Shown here: piece after piece, positions 10,823 through 19,916 of the stretch
Layout: each line of letters opens with the position of its first letter
Numbering within the stretch: the first letter of the stretch is position 1
Assembly (NCBI GenBank): GCA_965250245.1
Contig: OZ252296.1
Coordinates: 5,022,001-5,086,000 of the forward strand
DNA: 64,000 bases
From: JABDIP01 sp965250245
GTDB taxonomy: Bacteria; Pseudomonadota; Alphaproteobacteria; DSM-16000; Inquilinaceae
Direction: 5' to 3'
Notes under the pieces: generated by a model
Told to the model about the DNA's origin: nothing
Seen by the model: the letters and a program-made list of their open reading frames with translations, nothing else
Databases searched by the model: none
Made by a program: the position numbers and the translations under genes

Positions 10823-11488
10823 TCAATGCCGCGCCGGCGTGTCTCCGTTGGGGGAATGCACCGCCATCTCGACCAGGCTCATCATCATCTCGGCCCGCTC
10901 GGCCAGGGTCGGGGCCTCCAGCAGGGCCTGCTTCTCGGTCGGGCCGAAGGGGCAGATCATCGACAGGGAGGTGATGAGGCGCTCATCCGGCGTCTCGTCG
11001 ATCGCCTCCCAATCGGCGGAGATCTCGTGCTGGTGGAAGTAGGCGCCGAGCGCGGCGGCGAGCCGCTTGCGGTCAAGATCGACCGGGCAGTCGCCATAAT
11101 CGCCGGCGAAGGCGGACCAGTCGGCATCGGCCACCCGGTAGCCGCCATTGGCCAGGGTCTCGCCGGTGATGTGGAAGCGGCACACGCCGGTCAGGGTGAT
11201 CAGGTAGCGGCCGTCCTCGGTCTCGTCGAAGGAGGTGATGCGGCCGGAACAGGCGGTGCGGTAGATCGGCGGCTGGCCCTGGGGCGAATGGCCGGACTCC
11301 GCGTCGGTCGGCTGGACCATGCCGATCAGGCGATGGCCGGACAGGGCGGCGTCGACCATCGACAGGTAGCGCGGCTCGAAGATGTTCAGCGGCAGCACCC
11401 CGCGCGGCAACAGCAGGACGCCGTTCAGTGGGAAGATCGGCAGCGACGGCGGCAATTCGTCGAATTCGGTCGTGAATGGCCCCGTCAA
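10823..11488 (-). CDS. LON peptidase N-terminal (substrate-binding) domain protein
   Basis: This 221-residue cytosolic protein consists of the Lon N-terminal domain alone. LPIFPLNGVLLLPRGVLPLNIFEPRY at about 14-39 is the hallmark, and no ATPase or protease domain follows. ALSGHRLIGMVQP and ITSFDETEDGRYLITLTG continue the fold. Stand-alone copies are thought to bind unfolded proteins. The thioredoxin/CnoX gene lies 22 bases upstream and Trm112 lies 95 bases downstream. Confidence 0.9.
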   Translation of the reverse strand: MTGPFTTEFDELPPSLPIFPLNGVLLLPRGVLPLNIFEPRYLSMVDAALSGHRLIGMVQPTDAESGHSPQGQPPIYRTACSGRITSFDETEDGRYLITLTGVCRFHITGETLANGGYRVADADWSAFAGDYGDCPVDLDRKRLAAALGAYFHQHEISADWEAIDETPDERLITSLSMICPFGPTEKQALLEAPTLAERAEMMMSLVEMAVHSPNGDTPARH

Positions 11489-11510
11489 TTGTGCATACCT
11501 CGCATCGGAC

Positions 11511-12425
11511 TTACGAAAACAGGATCGTCGACAGGCGTCGGCGGGTGCTGACCGTCAGCGGATCGGTGGCGCCGAACGCCTCGAAGAAGGTCACCAGCTG
11601 CTTGCGTGCGGCTTGGTCGTTCCACTCGCGGTCGCGCCGGACGATCTCGATCAGCTCGTCCACCGCCGCTTCCCGCTTGCCCGCCCCATAGAGCGCCATG
11701 GCCAGGTCGAAACGGGTCTGGTGGTCGTCATGATCGCCGGCCAGCTTCTCCATCAGCGCCGGGATGTCGCCATCGGCCCCGGCGGTCTGGTCCGAAAGCT
11801 CGATGGTGCGCCTGACCCCGACGATCTCCGGGTCCTTGGCGATTTCGGCGTCGACCCCGTCGATCACCTGCCGCGCCTGGTCGATCTCGCCGACCCCGAT
11901 CAGGCAGCGGGCCAGGCCGGCGATGGCGCCGGCATGCTCGGGCTCGGCCTGCAGGATCTGGTTGTAGACCGCCGCGGCACCATGGAAATCGTCCGCGTCC
12001 AAGGCCTCCTTGGCCCGGGCCAGCGCGTCCTCCAGAGCCGTGTCGGCACCGCCGGCGAGCTGCACCAGCTTGTCGACGAAGCTCTTCAGCTGGCTTTCCG
12101 GCAGCGCGCCGGCGAAGCCGTCGACCGGCCGCCCCTGGTGGAAGGCGTAAACCGCCGGGATCGACTGGATGCGCATCTGCGCGGCGAGATGCTGGTTCTC
12201 GTCGATGTTGACCTTGACCATGCGGACCTTGCCGCGGGTGCCGCGGATGACCTTCTCAAGGGCCGGCCCCAGGGTCTTGCAGGGCCCGCACCAGGGCGCC
12301 CAGAAATCGACGACGATCGGCGTCTCCATGGACGCCTCGATCACATCGGCGGCGAAGCCGGCGGTGTCGGTGTCCTTGACGACCTCGCCGGCATCCGGCC
12401 CGGCGGCACCTACGATCGGCTCCAT
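11511..12425 (-). CDS. CnoX-type thioredoxin with TPR domain (chaperedoxin)
   Basis: From ATG 12425 this is a 304-residue protein (an ATG at 12440 is also possible). It has a thioredoxin domain with the redox motif WCGPC in VVDFWAPWCGPCKTLGP. From about residue 115 a tetratricopeptide region follows. This layout matches CnoX/YbbN, which protects proteins from oxidative aggregation and hands them to GroEL or DnaK. The WCGPC motif is intact, so thiol-disulfide activity is plausible; E. coli CnoX has lost it. The adjacent LON-domain protein fits a protein-quality-control role. Confidence 0.88.
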   Translation of the reverse strand: MEPIVGAAGPDAGEVVKDTDTAGFAADVIEASMETPIVVDFWAPWCGPCKTLGPALEKVIRGTRGKVRMVKVNIDENQHLAAQMRIQSIPAVYAFHQGRPVDGFAGALPESQLKSFVDKLVQLAGGADTALEDALARAKEALDADDFHGAAAVYNQILQAEPEHAGAIAGLARCLIGVGEIDQARQVIDGVDAEIAKDPEIVGVRRTIELSDQTAGADGDIPALMEKLAGDHDDHQTRFDLAMALYGAGKREAAVDELIEIVRRDREWNDQAARKQLVTFFEAFGATDPLTVSTRRRLSTILFS

Positions 12426-12491
12426 GAATCCTTCCTGCATTGCATCCAGTAAGTATGGATCGCGGTCACCGCGCCGCAAGCGCGGCCCCCG

Positions 12492-13046
12492 CTATTCCCC
12501 GGCGGTCCCCTCGGACAGCCCGTCCATATCGATGATTTCGTAGGCGTGGCCGCCGGCCTCGATGAACCGGATCAGATCGTCGCGGGCGATCGCCGTCGTG
12601 CGGGAGTTGACCAGCGGATGGTAGTTCAACAGGTCGTGCCGCAGCATGCGTTGATCCAGCACAACCCGGATGGTCGCCTCGGGATCGTTGATCAGCGCGA
12701 AGGGCGTGACCGAGCCGGGCGTGACGCCGAGATACTGCATCAGGCGTTCGGCCGAACCGAAGGAGAACCGGCCGGCGCCGAGCCTGGAACCCAGGGCCTT
12801 CAGGTCCACCGGCGTGTCCTCGGCGCAAACCACCAGCCAGCACGCGCCCTTCTTGTTGCGCAGGAACAGGCTCTTGCAATGGCCGCCCGGCAGCATGTCG
12901 TGCAGGTGGCGCGACTCCTCCACCGTGAACACCGGCTCATGGTCGTGGGTCGTCACGGAGATCCCCAGCGCGTCGAAGCGCGCGAAGAGGTCTTCCGGGG
13001 TCGCAGGCGGCGTGGCCCGGGCGGTTTCGGTCTGGTCGTCCGGCAT
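12492..13046 (-). CDS. YbaK/ProX-type prolyl-tRNA editing protein
   Basis: I choose ATG 13046 (184 residues, MPDDQTETAR). The in-frame extension to 13187 has low-complexity composition and would run into the divergent gene's upstream region. The YbaK domain shows CKSLFLRNKKG, GSAERLMQYLGVTPGSVTPF and LLNYHPLVNSRTTAI. These trans-editing enzymes hydrolyse mischarged Ala- or Cys-tRNA(Pro) in the cytosol. The length and motif order resemble ProXp-ala. The gene is at the 5' end of the minus-strand series leading to the cyclase and diverges from the methyltransferase at 13175. Confidence 0.87.
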   Translation of the reverse strand: MPDDQTETARATPPATPEDLFARFDALGISVTTHDHEPVFTVEESRHLHDMLPGGHCKSLFLRNKKGACWLVVCAEDTPVDLKALGSRLGAGRFSFGSAERLMQYLGVTPGSVTPFALINDPEATIRVVLDQRMLRHDLLNYHPLVNSRTTAIARDDLIRFIEAGGHAYEIIDMDGLSEGTAGE

Positions 13047-13174
13047 AAGGCGGGTGTTATAGGCGCCCCGGGGCCGTCGGCTCAAGCGTGGCGTCCCTGC
13101 CGGCGTCCCTGTGGGCTTTTCGTGACGCGAGCGGGGTTGGATACTGGGCCGGGGGCGAACAGGGGAGGCAGGAC

Positions 13175-14011
13175 ATGACGGATACATTGGAGACTTCGGT
13201 GGCGGCGCATTACGGCCGCGGCGGGCTGGCGGAGCGGATCCTGGAGGGCGTGGCGGCCGCCGGGCTGGACCCGGACGCGCTGACGATCGAGGATCTGGCG
13301 CCGGTCGACGAGTTCCACACCGCCGGGCGCCAGGCCACCCTGACGGCGCTGGCGATGACCGCGCTGGAAACCGGCATGCATGTGCTGGATGCCGGCTGCG
13401 GCATCGGCGGCACGGCGCGCTGCCTGGCGGTCGAGCATGGCTGCCGGGTCACCGGCATCGATCTGACGCCGGAATATGTCGACGTGGCGCGCATGCTGAC
13501 CGAGCGGCTCGGCCTCTCGGAGCGTTGCGCCTTCGAGGTGGGCAGCGCCACCGACCTGCCCTATGGCGATTCCTCCTTCGACGCCGCGGTCAGCTTCCAC
13601 GTCGCCATGAACATCGAGGACCGGCAGGGGCTCTATGGCGAGCTGGCCAGGGTGGTGCGGCCGGGCGGGCCGCTGTGCCTCTTCGACGTCATGAAGGGCC
13701 CGACCGGCGGCATGGTCTATCCGGTGCCCTGGGCCGAGACTGCGGTGACCAGCTTCCTGCGATCCCCGGACGAGACCGGCGCCCTGCTGGACGCGGCCGG
13801 CTTCGTGGTGGAGGCGGTCGCCAGCCAGCGGGATATGGCGCAGGCGTTCTTCCGCGCGGTCTTCGCCAAGGCGGCGGAGGCGGACGGCCCGCCGCCGCTC
13901 GGCCTGCATCTGCTCACCGGGCCGAACGGTCCGGAGAAGTTCGCCAACTACGTCCAGGCCCTGGACGCCCATCAGATCGACCCGACGATCATAGTCGCAA
14001 GACGCGCCTGA
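13175..14011 (+). CDS. SAM-dependent methyltransferase (glycine/sarcosine or UbiE-like)
   Basis: ATG 13175 follows a good GGGGAGG site, so I prefer it to an earlier in-frame start at 13088. The 278-residue protein has motif I VLDAGCGIGGTARCLA and an acidic VTGIDLTPEYV. A GSATDLPYGDSSFDAAVSFHVAMNI segment and RVVRPGGPLCLFDVM follow. This arrangement resembles sarcosine/dimethylglycine N-methyltransferases and other small-molecule enzymes. The substrate is not certain. Confidence 0.82.
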   Translation: MTDTLETSVAAHYGRGGLAERILEGVAAAGLDPDALTIEDLAPVDEFHTAGRQATLTALAMTALETGMHVLDAGCGIGGTARCLAVEHGCRVTGIDLTPEYVDVARMLTERLGLSERCAFEVGSATDLPYGDSSFDAAVSFHVAMNIEDRQGLYGELARVVRPGGPLCLFDVMKGPTGGMVYPVPWAETAVTSFLRSPDETGALLDAAGFVVEAVASQRDMAQAFFRAVFAKAAEADGPPPLGLHLLTGPNGPEKFANYVQALDAHQIDPTIIVARRA

Positions 14012-14027
14012 CCGGCCCGGCAAACCT

Positions 14028-14047
14028 GCTGACACAAGGCTGTCAGC
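14028..14047. terminator. Short hairpin after the methyltransferase gene
   Basis: A perfect 7-base inverted repeat, GCTGACA and TGTCAGC, surrounds a 6-base loop 17 bases after the methyltransferase stop. No U-tract follows. It could be a weak terminator or an operator for the cupin gene at 14102. Confidence 0.3.
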
Positions 14048-14101
14048 GGCGGTCTATAGTCTCTGGCACCCTCGAAATCCCGCCATCGACCGGAGGCCGT
14101 C

Positions 14102-14578
14102 ATGAGCCAGCGCCCGAGACCGCCCGCCCTGGACCCGGAGACCGTCATGCGGCAGATCGGCTCCGCCTATCCCGCACCGCATGACGCGGCGTGCCAGACA
14201 CGGGAACGCCAGCCCCTCGGCGACCCCGTCGGCCTGACCCAGTTCGGCGTCAACCTGATGACCCTGCCGCCCGGCGCCTGGTCGTCGCAGCGCCACTGGC
14301 ATCGCAACGAGGACGAGTTCGTCTACGTATTGGAGGGCGAGGTGGTCCTGGTCACCGACGCCGGACGGCAGACGCTGACGCCCGGCATGGCGGCCGGGTT
14401 CCCGGCCGGGCGCGAGGACGGGCATCACCTGATCAACCAGTCGTCCCAACCCGCGCGGGTGCTGGAGGTCGGGACACGCAGCGCCAGCGAGTATGCCGAG
14501 TACTCCGACATCGACATGGCGGTCGAAGTGGCGGACGGCGTCTTCTGGTTCCGACACAAGGACGGCACGCCGTATTGA
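14102..14578 (+). CDS. Cupin-domain protein
   Basis: This 158-residue protein has a single cupin barrel. Motif 1 is WSSQRHWHRNEDEFVYVLEGE, with the two histidines and the glutamate that normally bind metal. Motif 2 is around FPAGREDGHHLINQS. Residues 1-50 lack the motifs. Single-domain cupins include isomerases, dioxygenases and binding proteins, so the activity cannot be named. It lies between a methyltransferase and tRNA-Gly on the same strand. Confidence 0.85.
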   Translation: MSQRPRPPALDPETVMRQIGSAYPAPHDAACQTRERQPLGDPVGLTQFGVNLMTLPPGAWSSQRHWHRNEDEFVYVLEGEVVLVTDAGRQTLTPGMAAGFPAGREDGHHLINQSSQPARVLEVGTRSASEYAEYSDIDMAVEVADGVFWFRHKDGTPY

Positions 14579-14627
14579 CCGGCGCGACGGCCGTGCGCGG
14601 CAGGCGAAAACCGCCATGCGAACGGGC

Positions 14628-14655
14628 TTGCATTGGCGGCCGCATTGCGTATGAT
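14628..14655 (+). promoter_or_regulatory. Candidate sigma-70 promoter for tRNA-Gly
   Basis: TTGCAT (14628-14633) and TATGAT (14650-14655) are separated by 16 bases and end 50 bases before the tRNA. Both hexamers are close to consensus. Confidence 0.5.
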
Positions 14656-14705
14656 CCGCGCCCTTGACGGGGCGCCGCCGGGCGCCTAAATCGGCAAGCG
14701 GACAT

Positions 14706-14780
14706 GCGGGCGTAGCTCAGGGGTAGAGCGCAACCTTGCCAAGGTTGAAGTCGTGGGTTCGAATCCCATCGCCCGCTCCA
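14706..14780 (+). tRNA. tRNA-Gly (anticodon GCC)
   Basis: The acceptor stem GCGGGCG pairs exactly with CGCCCGC. The D-arm GCTC-AGGGGTA-GAGC, the anticodon stem CAACC/GGTTG with loop TTGCCAA, and the T-arm GTGGG-TTCGAAT-CCCAT are all canonical. The discriminator is T and CCA is encoded. The anticodon GCC reads GGC and GGU. No integrase gene or duplicated tRNA end is visible next to it. Confidence 0.97.
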
Positions 14781-14827
14781 ACACTTCCCAATCGATCACG
14801 AACATCGCTGACCGGCGGTCGGCGGCC

Positions 14828-15949
14828 TCATTCGGCATGCGCCGTCAGGTGGTTGTCCCAATGGCCGCTCGCGGCGCGATCGCCTGACAGCGTCTCGAGT
14901 TGGCCGTTGCCGATCTGGTAGCGCCAGAGGCTGCCGTCGCCGCTGGAGAGCAGAAAGGCGCCGGTGACATCGTCCGCCGCAAGCCCCGAGCCATCCGGAA
15001 CCTCAGCAGACGCCAGATAGTCCCCGGTCCCGGCCGACCAGAAGGTGAAGAGGCCGCCGCGGGGGCTGGAGACGCCGATGACCTCGCCGGAGCGGTCGAA
15101 GGCGACGCTGCCGCAGTAATTGGCCATCCGGCGCTGCACCGCATCGGGCGCGGACAGCAGGGTGATGGCGCCGCCCGGGCGGCAGAGTCCGACCAGCGGC
15201 GGATGGTCGGATGCCGGCCCCTCATACTGCATGGCGACAGCGATCAGGCCGTCCGGGCGCGTCGCGAGGTGGCGGATGCTGAGCTGGTGCAGCTCCGCCG
15301 GCAGCGTGAGCGTCCGGAGCGCGCTGCCGTCGCGGGTATCGAGGATCGCCAGCGATGGCGACATGGTATCCAGGTTGAGCTTGGCGCGGCCGAAATCCGG
15401 ATGGGTCTGGATGCCGCCATTGGCGACGATCAGCGCATCGCCCAGGGCGCCGAGCGCGATATCGTGGGGGCCGATCCCGCGGCTGGGAAACTCGGCGACG
15501 CGACGGTATGAATCGATCGTGTCATAGACGCCGATGGCCCCGTCGCCGCTGCGCAGGTTGTTTTCCGTCGCGAACAGCAGCCGGCCATCGGCGGAATAGG
15601 CGGCGTGGCCGTAGAAATGCCGGCCGTCGACCGCATCGACCATGTGGCGGACGCGGCCATGGTGGAGGTCGAGCACGGCAGCGAACCGGCCGGGCCGGCG
15701 GGCCACCATCACCGCCTCCTTGCGGCCCGGATGGATCGCCGCCGCGTGGCCGCGGCCGGGCAGGGGCGTCCGGAACGCCGCGCTCCCAAATTGGTCGATA
15801 CCGGCCACGAAATCTGTGCCGGAGCCGGACCTCCAGCCGCTCAGATAGTGTGTCTGGCGGTCCTCGGGAGGATCAGCGGGTCGCGCGGAACGGGGTGTCG
15901 CCAGGACCCCCAGCGCCAGGCCGGCGATCAACGCCCGCCGCGAGACCAT
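14828..15949 (-). CDS. DUF1513 protein of the imelysin operon, exported
   Basis: This 373-residue protein begins with a twin-arginine-like signal (SRRALIAGLALGVLATP). A beta-propeller-like body follows with HAAAIHPGRKEAVMVARRPG, FYGHAAYSADGRLLFATEN and FPSRGIGPHDIALGALGDAL, which are recognisable DUF1513 segments. The function is not known. DUF1513 genes are typically the last member of imelysin-DUF1111-imelysin operons. Here the gene starts 2 bases after the upstream stop, so co-transcription is likely. It probably acts in the periplasm in iron handling. Confidence 0.85.
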   Translation of the reverse strand: MVSRRALIAGLALGVLATPRSARPADPPEDRQTHYLSGWRSGSGTDFVAGIDQFGSAAFRTPLPGRGHAAAIHPGRKEAVMVARRPGRFAAVLDLHHGRVRHMVDAVDGRHFYGHAAYSADGRLLFATENNLRSGDGAIGVYDTIDSYRRVAEFPSRGIGPHDIALGALGDALIVANGGIQTHPDFGRAKLNLDTMSPSLAILDTRDGSALRTLTLPAELHQLSIRHLATRPDGLIAVAMQYEGPASDHPPLVGLCRPGGAITLLSAPDAVQRRMANYCGSVAFDRSGEVIGVSSPRGGLFTFWSAGTGDYLASAEVPDGSGLAADDVTGAFLLSSGDGSLWRYQIGNGQLETLSGDRAASGHWDNHLTAHAE

Positions 15950-15951
15950 GG

Positions 15952-17046
15952 TCAGTCGCCGTCCATGCTGTTGAAGCCGATCCGCAATCCGAGGCCCCGA
16001 CCCATCGGGCCACCGAAGACATCGCGCGTCCGGTTGACGGCGACCAGCAGCTTCTCGAAGCCGTCCCGCCGGTCGGCATCGACCAGAGTCGTCTCGTAGG
16101 GGCCGTCCAGCGACTCGGCGAGCGCGATGGCGTCGTCGAGAACGGAGAGGAGCGAGTCAGCGGCTCGGGCCTGTCCCGCGTCGTCCCGAAGGAGGTCGGC
16201 GAAGCCGGTCGCCTCGCCGTTCTCCGCCACGGCACGGATGGCGATCAGGTTCAGCCGGATGTTCCGCATCGACCGACCGCTGCGCCAGGCCTCGCCGCGC
16301 CGCGGGCGGGCTTCCTCGACGCTGCCGCCCATGGGCCGCTGCAGCTTCAGCCGGGCGATGGCTTCCAGCAGTTCGAACATGGACTGGTAGAACTCGCCAG
16401 TCATGGCGACGGGCTCGAGACCCAGCATGCCGTCCAGCGCCTGGCGGGCGCTGGCGGCCGGATCGCCCGGTTGGGGATCCCATGCGGCCGCGAGGTCCGC
16501 GGACATCGTGGCGAGGTTCCGGCTGATCGAAACCGTCAGCCCGCAGACATAGGCATCGTCGCCCGGTGCCGCGTCGCCGAACAGCAGCCGCTCCAGGGCC
16601 GGGAAACCCTGCAGCGCGACGCTGGCGCCGGCCAGGACGGCCGGGTCCAGCAGGTCCTGTCGCGGCTCGGCCAGCACACCGCCGAGCTGGCGGGAGACGT
16701 TGTTGCGGTTGTCGGGCCAGAACTGGATGCGGAAGGACCGCTGATCCAATTCCGACGGGCCGAAACCGACCCATTGCAGCGCCATCCAGGCATCCGCGGC
16801 GGCGTGGTAGTGCTGGCGCAGGTCATCCAGGGAGGCCGGGTCGGACGCCGCGCAGTAGCGCTCGGCCGAAGAGGCGAGGTCGCCGGCCGCCGCCTCGAAG
16901 GCACGATGGTCCGGGATCAACCGCCGGGCGACAACGTCCAGGTTGAGACGGTCGTAGGCCGTCGCCGGCAGGCTTCCGTCCTGCGCTTTGGCCGGGACCG
17001 GCAGGGCGACGCAAAGGCAGAGTGCAAGGGCGGTGCGGAGCGCCAT
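15952..17046 (-). CDS. Imelysin-family periplasmic protein (second copy)
   Basis: This 364-residue protein has a signal peptide (residues 1-21, cleavage near VPAKA-Q). It carries the two-domain helical imelysin fold, with LQWVGFGPSELDQRSFRIQFWPD and the GFPALERLLFG segment. The last corresponds to the imelysin GxHxxE motif, with proline in place of histidine, as often seen in second copies. Imelysin proteins are iron-regulated periplasmic or lipoprotein components of iron uptake. It sits between the di-heme oxidoreductase and DUF1513, 9 and 2 bases away. Confidence 0.87.
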   Translation of the reverse strand: MALRTALALCLCVALPVPAKAQDGSLPATAYDRLNLDVVARRLIPDHRAFEAAAGDLASSAERYCAASDPASLDDLRQHYHAAADAWMALQWVGFGPSELDQRSFRIQFWPDNRNNVSRQLGGVLAEPRQDLLDPAVLAGASVALQGFPALERLLFGDAAPGDDAYVCGLTVSISRNLATMSADLAAAWDPQPGDPAASARQALDGMLGLEPVAMTGEFYQSMFELLEAIARLKLQRPMGGSVEEARPRRGEAWRSGRSMRNIRLNLIAIRAVAENGEATGFADLLRDDAGQARAADSLLSVLDDAIALAESLDGPYETTLVDADRRDGFEKLLVAVNRTRDVFGGPMGRGLGLRIGFNSMDGD

Positions 17047-17055
17047 TTCGTGCTC

Positions 17056-18564
17056 CTAGAGCGATCCGAGGAAGGCGAGGACGGCCTCGCGATCGGCCGG
17101 CGACAGCGCCGCGAAACGATCCCGCGCTGCCTGCGCCTCGCCGCCATGCCAGAGGATCGCCTCGGTCAGGTTGCGGGCGCGGCCGTCATGCAGGAATAAG
17201 GTATGGCCACTGACCACCTCGGTCAGGCCGATGCCCCAGAGCGGCGGCGTGCGCCATTCCCGGCCATCGGCCTGGCCGTCCGGCCGGTTGTCCGCGAGGC
17301 CCTCGCCCATGTCGTGCAGCAGCAGGTCGCTGTACGGCCAGATCAGCTGGTAGGACTGCGCCGGCTGGCTTTCGTCGCGCCGGGTGACGAATTTCGGCGT
17401 GTGGCAGGCGACGCAGCCGATCTCGTAGAACAGCCGCTTGCCCGCCAGCACGGTCGGGTCGTCGACGTCTCGCCGGGCCGGCACCGCCAGGTTGCGCGTG
17501 TAGAACAGCAGCGCCTCCATCACCTCCGGCGGCGCCTCGAGGTTCCCGTATTGCGGGGAGTCGCCGTGGATGGTGTCGACGCAGGTGGGCTGCCCCGGCG
17601 TGCAATCGCCCCACGGGTCTGGCGCGATGGCGCTGGACAGGCCGATATCGCCGGCGAAGGCATGGGCGTTCTGCTGCGCCAGGTTGGGCTGGTTCGCCTT
17701 CCAGCCGAAGCGGCCGAGCCTCAGGCCGTTATCCGGCACGCTCCACACAGTGTTCGGCCGGCCGGAGATGCCGTCGCCATCCGCGTCGTCGGGATCGGCA
17801 TTGGCCAGGATGTCGGCCTCGTCGATGTATTCCAGCAGGCCGAGACCGATCATCGGTGTGGCGACCCGGGGCGACATCATGATCTCGGCATGCAGCGGGC
17901 CGTAGCCGAGATCGGTGATCGAGTAGGTCGGACGTCGCAGCGAAACGACCTCGCCGCCCGCGAGCTCGACCGTCTCCTCCTGCCAGACCGAATGGATGCG
18001 GCCCTCCGCACGGTGGCCCTGGATGGCGAAATCCTGGAGCTGGCCGCCATAGACCGGATCGCCGATGGCGTTGGCACGGCCGGACGCGAGCAGCGCGCGG
18101 TCGGCGTCGGATTGCGGCGGGATGCTGAATCGCATCAGCAACGACACCGCGGTGTCCTCGGGATAGTTGCCGGACGGCGGATGGCCGCGCCCGTCCTTCA
18201 GATGGCAGCGCTGGCAGGCCCGGGCATTGAACAGCGGGCCGAGACCGTCGGAGGCCTCGGTGGAGGCTGGGGCGGAGACCCAGACCCGGCGGAAGATGGC
18301 ATCGCCGATGTTGAACTGCGCCCGGTCGGCGAAGCTCAGGTTCGACGCCGGCATCGAATAGGCGTTGGGGCCCGACGGATTGCGGTTCGTGCCCGCCCCG
18401 CCGGCGTTCAGCTCATAGGCCTCGGCCTTGCTGAAATCGGTTGTCGGCCGGGTGACCTCCAGTACGGCGCCGACCGCCGGGATGGTGAGCAGGGACAGAA
18501 TGAGGGCGGCCGCGCGCAGCACGCCGCCCTTGCCGCTAATCCGCCTGGCCAGACCTGCCCTCAT
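17056..18564 (-). CDS. Di-heme oxidoreductase (DUF1111 / thiol oxidoreductase-like)
   Basis: This 502-residue exported protein has an N-terminal hydrophobic signal at about 15-34. It has two c-type heme sites: CQRCH in FNARACQRCHLKDGRGHPP, and CVACH in IGCVACHTPKF about 250 residues later. Its C-terminal region has WRTPPLWGIGLTE and FLHDGRARNLTEAILWHGGEA, typical of DUF1111 proteins related to di-heme peroxidases. It probably moves electrons in the periplasm, perhaps for iron redox chemistry next to the imelysins. The gaps to its neighbours are 9 and 21 bases. Confidence 0.9.
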   Translation of the reverse strand: MRAGLARRISGKGGVLRAAALILSLLTIPAVGAVLEVTRPTTDFSKAEAYELNAGGAGTNRNPSGPNAYSMPASNLSFADRAQFNIGDAIFRRVWVSAPASTEASDGLGPLFNARACQRCHLKDGRGHPPSGNYPEDTAVSLLMRFSIPPQSDADRALLASGRANAIGDPVYGGQLQDFAIQGHRAEGRIHSVWQEETVELAGGEVVSLRRPTYSITDLGYGPLHAEIMMSPRVATPMIGLGLLEYIDEADILANADPDDADGDGISGRPNTVWSVPDNGLRLGRFGWKANQPNLAQQNAHAFAGDIGLSSAIAPDPWGDCTPGQPTCVDTIHGDSPQYGNLEAPPEVMEALLFYTRNLAVPARRDVDDPTVLAGKRLFYEIGCVACHTPKFVTRRDESQPAQSYQLIWPYSDLLLHDMGEGLADNRPDGQADGREWRTPPLWGIGLTEVVSGHTLFLHDGRARNLTEAILWHGGEAQAARDRFAALSPADREAVLAFLGSL

Positions 18565-18585
18565 CCCGAACGGCGATCGGCTCGA

Positions 18586-19860
18586 TTACTGGAAGACGGC
18601 CGTGGGATTGTCCAGGCTGTCGGAGCCCTCGAAATCGCCGATATCCAGGTCAAGCACGGCGGCCACCTCCTCGAAGGTGCCGGCCTGGGCCACCAGGGAA
18701 TCGATCACGTCCTGCAGGACCTTGTTGCCTTCGGTATTGCCCTCGCCGAGCATCTGGTCATAGGCGATGCCGGCCTCGGCCTTGGCCACCATCACATCCA
18801 TGGCATCCGACGTCGCGGCCATTGCCGAGATCACCTTGCCGCTCAGGCCCGAGTCGGCGGCGGCCACGAGATCGGACAGGGACTCGCCCTCCACGACGCT
18901 GCCATCCGCGCGCCGGTAATAGCCCTGATAGACGGCCACCATGCCGACCTGGTTGTAGAAGTGCGAGTTGTGGGTGTTGTCGGCGAAGCAGTCATGCTCC
19001 TCCTCCGGGTCGTGCAGCAGCAGGCCGAGCTGCATGCGTTCGCCGGCAAGCTCGCCATAGGACAGGCTGCCCAGGCCGGTCAGGATCGCGCCGAGACCGT
19101 CCTTCTCGGCGCCGCCGGTCACCGCCTCGCGCGCCTCGCCACCCTCGGCCCAGGCCGCGACGATCTCTTCCAGATCATCGATCAGAAGCTCTGCGGCGGC
19201 GGTCAGATAGGCGGCCCGCCGGTCGCAGTTGCCGTTGGTGCAGCCGCTCGTGGCGTAATCGGTGTGGGAGCGGTTGCCGGCGCCGGGCCCGGTGCCGTTC
19301 AGGTCCTGGCCCCAGAGCAGGAACTCGATGGCGTGATAGCCGGTGGCGACATTGGCCTCGATGTTGTCGGCCTCGTGCAGCTCGTCCTGCAGCAGCGCCT
19401 TGGTCAGGTTCGAGGCATCGATGGTGCTGCCGCCATAGGTCAGCGTCGTGTTGGCGATGACGTTGGCGGAGTAGAGCAGGTTCTCGTCGCTCTCCGTGCC
19501 GTATGCCCCCACGCTCACATAGTCGATCAGGCCTTCGTCCAGCGGCCAGGCGTTGACGCGGCCTTCCCAGTCATCGACCACCGGATTGCCGAAACGATAG
19601 ACCTCGGATTGCTGATAGGACTGGCGGGCCACCAGCCAGGCCTCCCGCGCCGCCGCCATGGTCGCCGCCGACGGGTTGGCGACCAGATCGCCGATCGCCG
19701 ACTGCATCGCCGTGGCCGATGTCAGCGAGTCCTCATAGATCGCCTGCGCGATGTCCGCATAGGTCTCCAGCACGCCCGATGCGTGCCCCGCGGCCTGCGC
19801 GCCACCCGATAGGATACAGGCGGCCCCCGCCACCAGCCCGGTCACTGTCCTGGTCTTCAT
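18586..19860 (-). CDS. Imelysin (IrpA-type iron-regulated periplasmic protein)
   Basis: This 424-residue protein has a signal peptide ending near AQAAG. It has both helical imelysin domains. The conserved GxHxxE motif is intact in GYHAIEFLLWGQD, and the second-domain block is IGMVAVYQGYYR-like. The family binds or delivers iron in the periplasm. It is the first gene of the imelysin-DUF1111-imelysin-DUF1513 operon and has a Fur-box-like site about 57-80 bases upstream, so iron repression is likely. Confidence 0.92.
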   Translation of the reverse strand: MKTRTVTGLVAGAACILSGGAQAAGHASGVLETYADIAQAIYEDSLTSATAMQSAIGDLVANPSAATMAAAREAWLVARQSYQQSEVYRFGNPVVDDWEGRVNAWPLDEGLIDYVSVGAYGTESDENLLYSANVIANTTLTYGGSTIDASNLTKALLQDELHEADNIEANVATGYHAIEFLLWGQDLNGTGPGAGNRSHTDYATSGCTNGNCDRRAAYLTAAAELLIDDLEEIVAAWAEGGEAREAVTGGAEKDGLGAILTGLGSLSYGELAGERMQLGLLLHDPEEEHDCFADNTHNSHFYNQVGMVAVYQGYYRRADGSVVEGESLSDLVAAADSGLSGKVISAMAATSDAMDVMVAKAEAGIAYDQMLGEGNTEGNKVLQDVIDSLVAQAGTFEEVAAVLDLDIGDFEGSDSLDNPTAVFQ

Positions 19861-19916
19861 CGAAACTTCTCCCCAATTGCCGCCGGCAGCCTAATGGCCT
19901 CATGTACGAACTGCAA

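Noticed and set aside
13047..13187. N-terminal extension of the prolyl-tRNA editing protein
   Set aside because: It is rich in Pro and Arg, and would overlap the ribosome-binding site and start of the divergent methyltransferase gene.
14706..14780. tRNA-Gly as an integration site for a mobile element
   Set aside because: There is no integrase, no duplicated tRNA end and no change in gene type on either side.
17203..19812. An 869-codon plus-strand open frame
   Set aside because: It is antisense to the di-heme oxidoreductase and imelysin genes, which show heme and imelysin motifs on the minus strand.
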